Positions 21,124 to 35,769 of a stretch of DNA of 64,000 nucleotides are shown here, one piece after another. A program made the position numbers and the translations under genes. The notes under the pieces were generated by a model. That model worked only from the letters and a program-made list of their open reading frames with translations. It made no database searches and was not told where the DNA came from. Within the stretch, counting starts at the first letter, position 1, and every line of letters starts with the position of its first letter. This DNA comes from Castor canadensis (taxonomy: Eukaryota > Chordata > Mammalia > Rodentia > Castoridae): assembly GCF_047511655.1 (NCBI RefSeq), contig NC_133398.1, positions 107,710,332 to 107,774,331 on the forward strand. Reading direction: 5' to 3'.

Positions 21124-21456
21124 GTTAGTCAGTGTGTAGTGTGCAAGAAGGATGGGAAGGGCAAAGCCCCTCAGACAGTGGTAGTGTTGAGCTATTTCAC
21201 CACTTTTTCTCTGGCTGCAGAAATGAGGGCAGCTCTGCTGTGTGAAATGTAGATACAAGATAGCCTATAGAAAGAGCTCTTACATATAAATCCTTGCCCC
21301 CCCCTTTTCTTTGCTGAGTAATTTTTACATTTATCCTAATTCTAGTTCCTACTTTCCAACTTCTTTGTTGTTCACTTTTTAAATATTCTCAGTCGTCCTC
21401 TCTTTCATCATTCCAATGGAGTGTTTTTTCCCTCAGACATTCATTTATTTTTTTAG

Positions 21457-23250
<1,794 letters not shown>

Positions 23251-23259
23251 AACTTTTTT

Positions 23260-24135
23260 ATATGTTAGAGAATATGTAACAAAGGAAAAGCTAGTAACAC
23301 ATAATATGGATGTGAATTTTTGTATAGAAGTATTAAATATAAATGTTTTATAAGTATTTGCCTACATAGCAGGAGTTAAATATGAGTGCTGTCACACGTT
23401 TGGCTACATCTGGTGATAGTTTTGGTTGTTTTAACCAAACATTGAGTTGCTTCTGTCATCTGGTTGTTATTGGCCAGAAATGTTGCTAAATAGCCCACAG
23501 TGTACCAGTCACTTAAATATATAGGGGTTATGTTTATGAGTGCTCTCAACAGAAAATTTTCTTTATGGTACCCAGTATAACTGAGTAGGGAATATGGACA
23601 CTTAGCATAATAAATGTCACTTTTATTAGGATTTTCCAAATTAAATGTCACTGCAGCATCTATATCCTGTTAAGTATCAGTCTGAAATATTGTACATAAA
23701 TTTTGTGTACTTCTAATGTGTATAACTTTGTATGATTGTTATTATAAATTGCCTCTTTAGTATAGAAGGTAATTCTTCACCCTAACATTTGCAGCTAACA
23801 CAGCCAGCCACTGGATTTAATAGAAACCTTATTTATGCAGAAACCAGGCACATAACTGTTAACAGCTTAAGATGATTAATTGAAATTGCTCTGGAATATA
23901 GCAGTTATTCATTCTATTCAGTGAAAAGTAGCCTAGAAGGAAATTTTCTCCTTTTTTTCTGTTCTTCATATATTTAGATGAAGAGCAGCATTGGTATGAA
24001 TATGTGAACCAAGTACTATGTGTTTCCAGTGATGGAGTGCTTTGTGTGTGGCTTTCCACTAACAGGGGAAACATGGTTAAGTTCTGGCTCCACTTGTTTT
24101 ATGTGTGACTTTACCCCCTATTTTTATTTATTTCT
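23260..24135. other. 3' flank of the ZNF pseudogene, no feature
   Basis: AT-rich. No gene, RNA or repeat recognised. Confidence 0.4.
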
Positions 24136-24140
24136 TTATT

Positions 24141-24334
24141 TTTGATGGGACTAGGGTTTGAACTTCACACTTGCAAAGCAGGCTCTCTTCTGCTTGAGCC
24201 ACAACTCTACTCCATTTTGGTCTGGTTATTTTGGAGATGGGGTTTTACAAACTATTTCCCGGGGCTAGTCTTGAACCATGATCATCCCAACCTCAGTCTG
24301 CCAAGTAGGTAGGATTACAGGCACCCGGCCCTAA
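24141..24334 (-). repeat. Dimeric SINE (tRNA head + B1-like)
   Basis: Reverse tRNA half followed by reverse B1-like half ending 'ggattacaggcacccggcc'. Confidence 0.85.
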
Positions 24335-24344
24335 TTTTTTTTCT

Positions 24345-24427
24345 TTCTGGTCATACTGGGTTTGAACTCATGGCTTCATGCCTGCTAGGCAGGTGCTCTA
24401 CCACTTGAGCCACACTTCCAGTCCTGC
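24345..24427 (-). repeat. tRNA-derived SINE monomer
   Basis: 'ctgctaggcaggtgctctac' complement of the head, lying directly against the previous SINE. Confidence 0.85.
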
Positions 24428-24559
24428 ACTTTAATTTCGCCTTAATCTTTATACCTTTAATCTCTGTTTCAACATATTCAAAACACAACCTGTCTTGAAG
24501 GGCCATTGTGTGGAGTATGTTAGAGTGCTTTGAATACTGCCTGGCACTCAGCATCCATT

Positions 24560-27170
24560 GATAAATAGAATATTATCTATAATGGTGATGTGATTAGCAT
24601 CATTTACAAAATTGCTGTGTAATAAATGGTAGTAAGCAATAACAGACTTGTTTGGCTGCATAAGGGCCATCTTCAGCTTTTTAAGAAAGTTTTGATTTAG
24701 CTATATTACTTCTACATAGGGTTGTGAAGTGATTTATATTCACTGAACTTTTTATGATTATTTGAGTCTAATCTTTCCGTTAGTGATCCTTTTAGACTGA
24801 CTGTGTGACCTAGATCTGTTGAGTGACATACTAGGATTCTATGGCATAGAATGTTTTCACAAAGTAAAAGATGTGCACAAGATGGTTCTTCGATCTTTGT
24901 GAACATGTCCTCTGCTTGCATATCGCAACCTTCAGGAGTGGGGCCTATGAAAGGGAGGGCCTGTCACATAGAATCAATGTGAAGGATGTTGTGAAAGACC
25001 ATAGAAATAGGTAATCCAGGAGCTGCTCTATTTGGGGGAATTTATGTAAAGCCTTAGGTTCCTATCTTACATGAGAAATAGCCAGCAACATACATGTTAA
25101 AACAGCATGCATTTACTGTCTCACACAGTTTGTGTGTGTCGGGAGGCACCCTGCCAGAACTACTGGTGTCCATGTGGACAGCTTCAGTGACCCTGATCAT
25201 CCCTCTTGGGCATCTTCCAAATGCTAACCAGATCTCAAATGCCAGGATAAATTCTAATAGGGGAAATAATGTTTTTCTTATGGAACCAAAATAAAACAAA
25301 AATGACTATACAGTAAGCCCTCCTTATTTGTGAATTTATTACATGTGTTTGTGACCAAGTGTAGTCAAAAGAAATAATAAAATTGAAAGAAATTTCAAAA
25401 CCAATAAATTTTGAATTCCTGCACATGTTACACAGCTCATTTGTACAGAAGCTCTCTCAGTCTCACTATATTCTCATTTGTGTTTAAACTGTGGTCTTCT
25501 GTGTGTTTCCCTGACCTGAGTTTTATGAAAATATACTTCCCAAAACCTAAATGGTATCCAAAAGGTAAGGCAAAAGTTATGGTAATTCTCCCAAGGCACA
25601 AAGGGCAAGTAATATGCTTAATTTAAGTGATAAAGTGAAAACAATAGATTTGTTAAAAGGAGGTATGAATTTAGTGGAAGTTGTGTGGTGCTATGGGAAA
25701 AATGAATCAATCATCCACAGTATTTGGGACAAAAAGCCATGAAATAAGATCTAGTTTTGATGAGCAGTATTAATGTACACAACAGTAATTTTTGTGACAG
25801 TAATGTAGCCTATTCCATGCAGTTTCAAGTTATGGGTGTCAAACCTATTATATTTGTATCATAGGCAAATTTGAGTAATCTTAGAGCACCGTTCTTTGTA
25901 TTCTGAGCATTCATGGTTTTTTCCCAATGGTGGTGTCTTTGGACCATATCCCTATGGCTACCAAGGGTCTAGTGTACTTGACAGAGTTGACTTTAAAGCA
26001 ACAAGCATTTTTGGAGATAGTGCTAAATTTATACTAATAAGAGATTTGATCTGTTAATGTAAGATAACTTTAAATGCCTGTACATTTCAAAATAGCTTTA
26101 ACATATACAAACTGAATATTGTATATTTGAATATTTGTACATTTAACATATACAAAGTGAATATATTCAATTTAAGTAGAGAAATGCATGATCCTGGTGG
26201 AGATGCAGTCCTCTATCTGGTTCAGAAAGGGAATGCTAGAAAATAAAGGTAAGAAACAGAACAATGCAGACAACTATAATAAATAAACCTGGAAATGTAG
26301 TTATCAGGTTGACAAAGCTGAGCCAGGTCACTGCTCAGCCACCTCCCTGGTCCCAGTTGATGGGCCAGCAAACTCAGAGGTCAGAGGTAAAGCATGTTGA
26401 TGTGACTCCCCTGCGCATGCAATTAAGATTGTGAGGAGGGTCATCACTTAGGCCTTGAATGGCCTTGGTGAATGTTGGTATTGTGAACCTGGTGTGTCCT
26501 GATGCAAAGCAGTTCTGGTTTGGGGCAGCCCAGTGGACACAGGGATTACTTCTTGGCATGGAGGTGGGTGCTCAGTGGATTGCTGCTTGCTGTGTTGTGT
26601 TTCTACTCATGGTGCTGGAGCAAGGCCCTGGTTTCTGCCACCTCTTTACCCACTGCATGAGAAGCTGCCATATGGACCTCTTGTGTTGCCCTGTGGTTTC
26701 CTGAAAAGGGTCATAGGTGAATTTACTGAAGTTGAGTGCTGGGCAGTGAGTAGCTTAGTCCTTTGCCTTTGCTTGGGTCTTGAGTCTCCTGCAAGCAAGC
26801 ATGAAAGTCAAGCAGGCTCACTGTTTACTTGTAAGCAGGTTATAGTCTAGACACTGAGCAGTGCCTGAGCCAGACAGATGAGCAAACCTGGTGGGCAGCA
26901 AGTGGGCAAGATGACAAGATGGGCAAAGGCTGCTCTGAATCTCCCTTGGGCACCATACAGTTTTCTGCACAGCAGAAGTAGCATGGCTGTCCCGGAGTCA
27001 TGCAGGTGTCTACAGAGAGAAAGGCATCAGTAGAGTGGATGAGATACAGGAGGGGATCTAAGAAGTGTGATGGGGTGCTGGGGCTGGGGAGTCTTGTTGG
27101 GCAGAAAGGTCCCTTCCCTTCTCACTTGCCCTTGAATCTCATACCAGCAAGCACTGCACAATCCTTGTCC
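24560..27170. other. Intergenic, no recognised feature
   Basis: Largely AT-rich single-copy-like sequence. Frames at 25054-25299 and 26374-26850 on both strands show no domain and I did not call genes. Confidence 0.4.
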
Positions 27171-27377
27171 ATTCTAGTCTTTATTTCTTTCTTTTTGTTT
27201 GTTTGTATGTTTTTGTTTTGTTTGTATGTTTATAGCTATAAATTCCTCCCTAAGCCTCTTTTTAAAAACTGCATCCCATTAGTTTTGACATGTTGGGTTT
27301 TCATTTTCAGTCATCTCAAAATGTTTTCTCATTTCTCTTTTTGATTTCTTGAATGATTCAGACTATTTGGGAGTGTG

Positions 27378-27592
27378 TTGGTTGGCTTCCCGTTGCTGTG
27401 ACTAGGCCCCAATCTGAAGAGCTCATTAAGCTCTTCTATGACCTCACCATGGATTAATCCATTAATGAGGTTAGAGCCCTCATAATGCAATCATTATGAG
27501 GGCCCCACCCCTGAACATTATTGCTCTGGAGATGAAGCTTTCAACATAGTGCCTCTGGCGGACATTCCTGAACCACTCCATGACAGTTATTT
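27378..27592 (+). repeat. LTR-like repeat, copy 1 (hairpin-rich)
   Basis: The 3' part ('gagatgaagctttcaacata', 'ggacattc') matches the ends of the copies at 27885 and 29100. Two perfect hairpins occur in it: gaagagct/agctcttc (27416-27436) and gccctcataatg/cattatgagggc (27476-27503). Confidence 0.55.
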
Positions 27593-27884
27593 AATTTCTA
27601 TGTATCTTTGTTATTGATTATCAATTTAAATCCATTGTGGTCAGAGGACATGCTTTGTATCATTGCAACCCTTTTACATTTATTGAGGCTATTTAAGACC
27701 TAGCAAGTGGTCTTTTCTGTTGTAATGTTCTATATGCATTTAAGCAGAATGTGTATTGATTATGTTTTACAATGTTCAAATATTCTATATTCTTGCCAGT
27801 CCTTTGCCTAACTGTTCTATCCATTATTGAAAGTGGGATATTGGCTCTCCAGGTACTTATTTTGAAGTCTGCTTCTTCCTTGTG

Positions 27885-28245
27885 ATAGTCAGCTTTCTAT
27901 CACCATGACAAAATACTTGAGATAATCAACTACATGTACAAAGAAGAAGGGCTTGTTTGGACTCATTGTTTCAGAGGCTTCTGTCCATGGTCACTTTTTC
28001 CCATTGTTTTGAGCTTGTGGCAGCACAGTATGTTACAGTGGGAGCATGTGCAGGAGAAGGCCTATTCACCTCAGTGCAAATAGGAAGCAACGAGACCACA
28101 CACCCAGTGACATAATACCTTTCTAGTAGACCTCACTTCTTAAAAAACCCATGACCTCCTGATAGCACCTTATGCTGGAGACCAAGCCTTTGACACATGG
28201 CCTTTTGGGGCTAGTCAAGATCTAAAATACAGCTTTTCTTAATTT
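27885..28245 (+). repeat. LTR-like repeat, copy 2
   Basis: It begins 'tgtgatagtcagctttctat', includes 'gacaaaatacttgagataat' and ends 'gagaccaagcctttgacaca' followed by about 50 bp. It is full length relative to copy 3. Confidence 0.6.
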
Positions 28246-28409
28246 CTATACTTTAAAATTTCCATTTAGCATTAGGCTTTTTTGGTAGGATGCTGTGGAT
28301 TTGTCATATATGGCTTTCATTGCCTTTCTTCACCTAATCTGTTGAGTTTTGAGTATTGAATTTTGTCAAAAATTCTTTTTTCATCTATCGAGGTGATAAT
28401 TGATGTGTT

Positions 28410-29290
28410 AGGTGCTTTCCTTAGCTGTGACCAAAATACCTGAGAGAACAACTTGAAGGGAGGAATTACTTATTTTGGCTTAGAGGTTTCAGTCCATAGT
28501 CCTTGACTTTGTGATTCTGGATTAAGAGTGAGGCAGACATCACAGTGATGGGAACACATGGTAAAGGCTACACACCTATTGCAGTCAGAAAGCAGAGTAT
28601 GGAAGGTACTGGGGACCATGGGAGATATGGATTGACTAGGGAACAGGAGTAGGATCAAAGGGAAGAACGTAAAGATAACCAAGAAGGAATGGTTAAAGAA
28701 GTAGGAACTTACAACCTATGAACTATACAGTATCTAGATGGGATCAATAACTGCCAAATTGGACTTCGTGTTATAAGAAAAACAACTTAAACTATAGATA
28801 TTATTTCTAATCTCCTAACCCACATCCTGATACAACAAAGAATTTAGATATTCCTTGTCAAATTGCCCTAGGAAACAATAACCTTTGTAACCCTGTATAG
28901 CATCTCCCAGATTTAGTAAAAAGTCTACCCCCCAAAACTTGTAAAGTACCACTCTCTCTTAAGAAGTTCACACTCACCCCTGAAGTGTGTACTTTTGCTC
29001 TGTAATAAAACTTTCTTCATGTTCATTATTTTGTCTTGTCTCTAAATTCTTTCCCTGATGGGGACTAGAACCTAGAAACATTGGGTAGAGATCTCTTTAT
29101 AGGCTATCTCTCCATGAGACCTCTCCAGCCTTCACCACTGAACCTTCAAAAGCATACCCCAGTGACCAAGTTCTTCCAGTTAAGCCCTGCCTCCTCAAGT
29201 TTCCACCACCTGCAAATCAGTACCACCAGTTGGGGACCAAGTACTCAACACATGAGTCTGGGGAGACATTTCATATTCAAATCATACCAT
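28410..29290 (+). repeat. LTR-like repeat, copy 3, split by another element
   Basis: The 5' part at 28410-28620 ('gtgaccaaaatacctgagag') and the 3' part at about 29105-29290 ('ttggggaccaagtactcaac') are halves of the same family as copy 2. The intervening block is described separately. Confidence 0.55.
28620..29100 (+). repeat. LTR-like block inside repeat copy 3
   Basis: Near its end it has 'ttttgctctg', a poly(A) signal aataaa at 29004-29009 and a T-rich R/U5-like stretch, as in solo LTRs of class I elements. I could not fix exact edges or a target duplication. Confidence 0.45.
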
Positions 29291-30181
29291 ATGGTTTTTT
29301 GTCCTTCATTCTGTTGTTACTATGGTAAATCAAATTTAGTTTGCATATTTTTAATCATCCTTACATCTCAGGGATAAATCACACTTGATCATGGTAAATG
29401 ATCCTTTAATCCTTTGCTAGTATTTTGTTAAGGAATTTTACATCTGTGTTCATCTGGGATAGTTGACTGTTGTTATATTTTTTTGTAATGTCTTTGTCTT
29501 TGGTGTCAGAGTATTGATCTTTTGAAATAAGTTAGAAAGTATCTCTTCCCCTTCCATTTTTTTGAAAGAGTTTGAGAAGGATTGGTATTGTCCATTTGTT
29601 CTTTGTTATCAAGTTTGTTAACATGTTATTGTTCATAGCTATATTTTATGACTCATTCACTTCTGTTCTCAGTTTTAATGTTTCTTTTATTTGTGACTTT
29701 ATTTATTTGAATATTCTCTTTTTTCTTAGTCTAGGTGGGGTTTTGTCAATTTTGTTTAGCTTTTCAGAAAACCAACTGTTTGTTTTATTGATCTTTTCTG
29801 TTACTTTATAGACTTGTTTCATTTATTTTGAATTTAATCTTTGTTGTTTCCTTCCTTCTGCCAACTTTGGGCTGCATTTGTTCCTCTTCTAATTTTTTGA
29901 TGTGTAATAGTAGGTTCTTTATCTGAGATTGCTCTTCTTCAATATAGGTATTTAATGCTATAGAATTTCCTCTTAGAACAATGTTACTGTGTCCTAAACA
30001 TTTTGTATGTATGTTTTCTTTCTTCTTTGACCCATTACTTGTTCAGGAGCATATTGCTTAATTTCCATATTATCTGTGAATTTTCTATCAATCTTCCTGA
30101 TACTGATTTCTATTTTTATGCCATTGTGATCTGAAGAGAATAGTTATTTCAGTTAAATACCTTTCAGTGTATTTTGTTATG

Positions 30182-30300
30182 CCACTTTTTTGAAGATGGA
30201 GTCTCATGAACTATTTGCCTGGGCTGGCCTGTAACTGTGATTCTCCCAATCTCAGCATCCTAAGTAGCTAGGATTACAGTTGTGACTGGCTGATCCCATG
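30182..30300 (-). repeat. B1-like SINE monomer
   Basis: Reverse B1-like unit with 'ttgcctgggctggcctgtaa' and 'gctaggattacagttgtgac'. Confidence 0.8.
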
Positions 30301-30309
30301 AGGTTCTTT

Positions 30310-30455
30310 TTTTTTTTTTTTCATTTTTCTTTTATTATTCATATGTGCATACAAGGCTTGGTTTATTTCTCCCCCCTGCCCCCACCCCCTCCCTTACCAC
30401 CCACTCCACCCCCTCCCGCTCCCCCCCTCAATACCCAGCAGAAACTATTTTGCCC
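30310..30455 (-). mobile_element. LINE-1 3'-tail insertion
   Basis: T run, 'attcatatgtgcatacaagg', long C-rich block, then 'aatacccagcagaaactatt': the reverse of the tail at 44207-44409. Confidence 0.85.
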
Positions 30456-30459
30456 TTAT

Positions 30460-31020
30460 CTCTAATTTTGTTGCATCCATCATTAAACTTGAAATAGGTA
30501 GTTTGCCAAAAGCTTGCAAATACTAATTTCTCTCTCACCACTAGGAGCTAATCATTAATATCACTCATAATTTTTATGAACATTGGTTCATTTTTAAGAA
30601 TAAAATTTTGGTAAATATTCATTTTCCAAGTTTCTAAAATCTTGATTCAGATCGATTGATTGATTGATAGATAGGTAGATAGATAGATGAAATATCTATA
30701 AGGTTAACAGTTTGAGAACTCATTCCCCATGCCTTTGTGTGAGGGATCCTCATAGCTAGGCTCCACTAGCCCTTTCCTCTGAGGGACCAGTGCTCCCTTC
30801 TTGACCTCTGGGCTCTCATTAGTCTGGCCTGCTTCCTTCTGCTCCAGTGCCATTAGCATTTATTGGAATCTTTCAAAGGACCAATTCCCATTTCACCTTC
30901 TTAAAATGCTACATTAGTACCTGGGTGAAATGCCTCCTGTTTCCTGATTACCCCAGCTAACAAGAATTGCACCATTCTTTAAAATAGGAGCTGTCAAACT
31001 TTTTTAAAGAGACAGATTAA
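30460..31020. other. Intergenic with a (GATT/GATA)n stretch
   Basis: A gatt/gata microsatellite at 30651-30689; otherwise nothing recognised. Confidence 0.5.
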
Positions 31021-31025
31021 AAAAT

Positions 31026-31146
31026 GTTTTTGGAGCTGAATGTGTGGCACATGGCTGTAATCTTAGCATTTGGGACGCTGAGAGCAGGGGGATTACCTCA
31101 GGTTTGAAGGCAGCCTTGGCTACATAGTGAGATCCTGTCTCAAAAC
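31026..31146 (+). repeat. B1 SINE
   Basis: 'ggctgtaatcttagcatttg' and 'tggctacatagtgagatcct' are typical of rodent B1, with a short A-rich end. Confidence 0.85.
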
Positions 31147-31185
31147 AATGCTTTGAAGATACATAAGTCTCTATTATTTTTCTCC

Positions 31186-31330
31186 TTCTCCTCTGGTTAT
31201 TTCCTTCCTTCCTTCCTTCCTCTCTTCTTCTTTTCCTCCTCCTCTTCTTCTTTTCTTCTTCCCCTTCCTCCTCATTATTCCCCTTCCTTCTTCTCCCTCC
31301 CTCCTTCCTTCCTTCTCTCCCTCTTTCTCC
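31186..31330. repeat. Polypyrimidine (CCTT/CTT)n tract
   Basis: About 145 bp of almost pure C/T on the plus strand. Frames translated from it are artefacts. Confidence 0.95.
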
Positions 31331-31794
31331 ATCTCTCTTACACACACCTGTACACACATACTACTTTAAAAATGTGAAACCATTGTTTTCTTTCTGTATG
31401 AAAACAGGTCACAATCCAGACTTGGGTTGCTTGCTACCATTTGCTTGTCCCTATAAACTAAATGTGTTTAACAGTTTACCACCAACTCTTATGACATTTG
31501 TCATATGCTAGCATACTCGTTAGATGATTATATTGTTTTACTCTTTATCAAATTCTAAATTCCTTGAGGGCAGGGTGCAATCTTATTCTTAATGATTTAA
31601 GCTTAGAATCAAACATCACTTTTTAAAAAAACCTGCCTCTACCATTTACTTTGGTAAATCCTGTGTGGCTTTGGATAACACTGTTTCCCCCAAATATAAA
31701 CTGGGATTAGTGATGCTGTCACAAGATAGTTTAATTGTCTGGAAATGTTAGGCCATGTGTGAGTTAATGCACATAACCTAGTTAGGATGTAGCA

Positions 31795-32235
31795 CAACAG
31801 TGTTCTCAGCAGCCCAATGTTCACAATAGACCAAAGATGGAAATGTTCTTTGATGGGTGAATGAATGTGGTATGTACCTGCAATGGATATTAGAAGGAAG
31901 GAAATTCTACCACATGCTACAATGTGCATGAACCTTCAAGACATTATGGCCAGTGAAATGAGCCAGACACAAAAGAATAATATCATATGATTACATTTAT
32001 ATGAAATACCTTAGAGTAGTCAAGTTTATGGGGACAGAGAACAGAACAGTGGTTGCCAAGAACTAAGGCTGAGCATTCTTCTTCCATGAGTAGAGCGGGC
32101 AAAATGAAAAAGCTCCAGGATGGGCGGTGGCGATGGGTGTGCAATATGAATGGACTCAATGCCTCTCAACCGTACACTAAAAAGAGCTCAGGTGACAAAT
32201 TTTAGGTTACATGTATTTGACCACAATGAAAAGTT
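31795..32235 (+). mobile_element. Ancient LINE-1 3' end, sense
   Basis: 'gttcacaatagaccaaagat', 'aggaaggaaattctaccaca', 'tcatatgattacatttatat', 'gtggttgccaagaac' and 'ttgaccacaatgaaaag' form the whole 3' UTR of an old mammalian LINE-1 (L1MC/ME type by memory). Confidence 0.85.
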
Positions 32236-32236
32236 A

Positions 32237-32312
32237 GTGTATGGGCTGGAAGCATGGTTCAAGCCCAAGGCCCTGAGTTGAAACCCCAGTACTGCCAAAA
32301 GAAAAAGCTAGT
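32237..32312 (+). repeat. tRNA-derived SINE, truncated head
   Basis: 'gggctggaagcatggttcaa' leads to the B box 'gagttgaaaccccagtactg'; the middle is deleted. Confidence 0.75.
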
Positions 32313-33055
32313 GTATGATCCAAAAGATATTGTATTTATTAAGGGCTTCTGAAGCAAAAATAATTCAGAGTAGTAATAGAAGTGAAAGGTGTAAAGCATA
32401 CTGTGTACCTTGCTTCCAGAAAGCAAATAATAAGTAATAAATGCTGATGGAATTAAAACTAAGCCTGTGTTGTAAAAGACTTCAGAATAAAGCATGAAAT
32501 AATGCCAAATAATGTCAGTGGTTACCAAAGAAATGTCAAAACCCTGAAAGAGCTTGTTTAATTCCACATGAGTTTACATGGACTGAATCCTCTTGTGATG
32601 TCATATAAATCAGCCACCACATTGCCAATAGTGTGACATTGGCAGCTTAAAACCAAATTCAGTAGAAAACCCCCTAAGAGTACGATTGATGCATTTCTGT
32701 CTATTATTGCCAACTGTAATAAAAATACTATAAACAGTATTATTATCAAGTAGCTGTGCCAGTTTTAACTTATGTGTTAGAAATGCAGCATATTTGGGGC
32801 CATTCGATTATTTTTATAGGGGGTCCCAAACAGCTGATGAATAGTTTCCAAATCACTATTTTGTTATCATGGAGAGCACTATTTTATTTGTGCTTCACTG
32901 AAAATTAAAGTCTAATTTTATTCTTAATTTTTGGTAGAACATCACCATTTGGGATTATTTCTTTCAATGGAATATGAGTGTGTATTTTCTATGTGCAACT
33001 AGCTGAGCCAGCACCATTCCTATAATCATAATTCCTTTTGATGTTTTTATGGGTT
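32313..33055. other. Intergenic, no recognised feature
   Basis: AT-rich, nothing recognised. Confidence 0.4.
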
Positions 33056-33060
33056 TTTTT

Positions 33061-33103
33061 GGCAGCACTGGGATTTGAACTCAGGGCCTCATGCTTACGA
33101 GCT
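33061..33103 (-). repeat. tRNA-derived SINE fragment
   Basis: Only the B-box half in reverse ('actgggatttgaactcaggg') is kept. Confidence 0.7.
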
Positions 33104-35530
33104 GTCTATTCAAATTTTATGTGTGTCAGTGGAATGTAAAGTGAGGGTGATGATAATGATGTGATGGTAACTCCTTTTATATTATAGTTTTAGTTTTTAT
33201 TTGTGATCTAGTATAACGCTACTTAAGTCAGATCTCTTAGACCATAGAGATAAAATAGTAAAAAATTTGAAAGTCTGTTCTATTTAGAAAGTTCATTATG
33301 GGGTTTTAAAAGAATATGTTTTTTCTTATCTTCCCTTTTTTTCAAACCTTCCTATTTTTTTATGAATTCTCAAAGTTGCTTAGATTCCAATTTTTTTTAT
33401 TGAGGATTTTAAATGCCTGGAGTACCACATCTCCCATGAAGAATTTCATGTGAACCAGTTCAATGTTGCCTCCTTCCCATTATGGGAAAGTTGTAAGAAG
33501 ATACCTATAATTAGTTTAGATTATCTGCAAAATAACTTTTAATTCTTCTTAAGTTAGAATAAGGAATTTTGTGACTTACGGTGTTAACATATATGAAATT
33601 GAATTCACACTACAGTTTACAGACTTCAGAAATTTAGATAAAGTAATGTGAAACACTTTTCAGAAAAGAGGTTGTGACGAGAAGCGACAAAGGCCCATGA
33701 GGGATTGTGAGAGGATGGCTCAGAGAAGTAGGAGGAGGACAGGGAGGGGACAGAGGGACCTGGCGCCAAGGAGGAAAAGCCAAAGGGGCAGGTCTTTTTT
33801 TTTTCTTGTTTTTCTTTTTTTAATGTGTCATTTCACCAAAGTTACATATCTATAATTTTCACCCCTTCACGTACCAATATAATTAATTATATCATATATT
33901 TGGTTAGGTCAGTACAGTGGTCATGTGATTGTGCTTACTAATTACCATCCACATGTGCACCATGCACATTTTTCTCTCTTCATGTTTTTGTTAATAATCA
34001 CCTTTGTAAAGTATTGAGTTCTTTGGTTTACCACCTCATCCCCAAATTATCTTTCATAAATATAAATTTCCCTGCAGTATGGGTACTCTTTCAGTTACTT
34101 CTTCTTGGAGATTTTTTTAGAACATGTGACCTGCCTCTCTGTAGGTCTGCTTTAGAGCCTGCCTCCATTCTACCACCTCCTGGAGACCTTCTTTGCTTCA
34201 TCTCTCCACTTCGATCCCATTTTTTGTATTCCAGATCTTCCTTCTTCTTGTTTTATTTATCCTCTTGTCTTAGTAGAAGTACATTTCCAGGAGCTTCTTG
34301 ATACAAAGTATATGAGAGATTGTATCAGGACACTTTTCATGTCTGAATGTCTGTTCTCCTCATCATGAGTACTTGTCCGGGTAGAGAATTCTAGTATGGA
34401 AGTAATTTCCCCTAAGGATTTCAAAGCTATTTCTTGTTCTGGTCTTCAACTTATAATGTTGTAATGTGATGCCATTCTTATTTTTAAAATTAAACACTTC
34501 ATTTAATTTAAAACATGTAAGTGTACATTAATTTGTCAGTATTCTTGTAATAAGGCCAAGGTCTTTTCTTTGAATATAAATTCTTGATTGGCTTTCTTGT
34601 CATACTCTCACACAAAACACACTCATGATGTGTTTCCTGTGATTCATGTTTCCTTTCTGTTACACTGTAAGTTTGTTTGTTTTGTTCTTCCCTCAATCAC
34701 CAATCATTGCCATGTCCATCTTTTAAGCTACTCAAATTATTGCTCCTTGAATCTCAAAGAACTGTGCTGTTTTCATAGCACCACAAACAATTATAGCTAT
34801 GTTTATTAGTATGGTTTTTATATTTCATTTTGCAGAACTTGAAGATTTCACATATGTTTCCAGGAGAAACTGATAGGAAAGAGAGGAAGTGGGCTTGGAA
34901 AGGGAAGGAAACCAAACAAGGGTGTGATGTCAACTGTAGTTACACTAGATGTGCAGAGCACGACTTAGAGCTATGTGACAGGGTCATCACATGACCCCTG
35001 ACCTACCCACAATTCTTATCAATCTTTTTTTATCAGGTTCCTTAGTGAAACTGATGGTTATTGTGAAGAGATAGTAATTATAAGACAACAGGGTAAAAAT
35101 TTGTGTCTTGTGAGAGCCTTATCAGTCAAAAGAAGGATTTCAGTGCTCCCAATTTATAGGAGTAACACTTGAAATCTCTTCACTTTTCCTCCAGAAATTC
35201 CTGATGTGAAATCTGAATACTAGGTATTCCTTTCCACTCTAAAGTAATAAAAAATAATCACATGGTATGATTAATTTTGTCTATAAAATTTTGCAAAATG
35301 ATAGACATTAAATACATGTACATAGATAACTTCATATATTATACGCTATGTGTATGTATACTCCCCTAGCTACAAAAAAAAAAGTTGGTGCCATATAAGC
35401 TTCTTTAAATTTGTATTTGACTATTAAACCTGACTTTGTTGCCATTGAGCTTACATTGATAGTTCTTAGAATTGCTAATTTTTCTACAAAGCCAAGACTC
35501 TTAAAATATGATGGTACATTCCAAACAAAC
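33104..35530. other. Intergenic, mostly unrecognised; part probably old repeat
   Basis: 34180-34480 ('gggtagagaattctagtatg', 'gatttcaaagctatttcttg') resembles an old dispersed repeat whose family I cannot fix. A purine-rich patch lies at 33700-33790. No gene seen. Confidence 0.4.
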
Positions 35531-35535
35531 AAAAA

Positions 35536-35548
35536 AAAGAGAGAGGGA

Positions 35549-35584
<36 letters not shown>
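35536..35584. repeat. (AG)n microsatellite
   Basis: gagagagg followed by a pure ag run. Confidence 0.95.
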
Positions 35585-35587
<3 letters not shown>

Positions 35588-35652
35588 AAAGGAAAAGAAG
35601 AAATTGAGCCCCTTATTCCATTCTTTTTAACTGTCTCCTTGAGAAAACCGTA

Positions 35653-35742
35653 TGAGGCCAGGACTAGTCAGGCTAAGGCTGGAGGATCCTGAGTTCTAGG
35701 CAAGCCAGGCCTGCATGGCAAGATCCTGTCTCAAAAAACCAA
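35653..35742 (+). repeat. B1-like SINE, truncated
   Basis: 'gaggatcctgagttctaggc', 'agatcctgtctcaaaaaacc'. The 5' part is lost. A (CCAA)n run follows at 35741-35768. Confidence 0.65.
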
Positions 35743-35769
35743 ACCAACCAACCAACCAACCAACCAAAG

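Larger units (their letters stand above)
27236..30180 (-). mobile_element. Old LINE-1 antisense copy with nested insertions
   Basis: Pieces at 27236-27360, 27593-27884, 28246-28409 and 29291-30180 read in the order of an ancient LINE-1 ORF2 on the minus strand ('ccattgtggtcagaggacat', 'aaaaccaactgtttgtttta', 'cccattacttgttcaggagc'). They are separated by the three LTR-like copies described next. Confidence 0.75.

Noticed and set aside
26459-26850. Overlapping frames at 26.4-26.85 kb as a coding exon
   Set aside because: Open on both strands with no domain, splice site or conserved motif.
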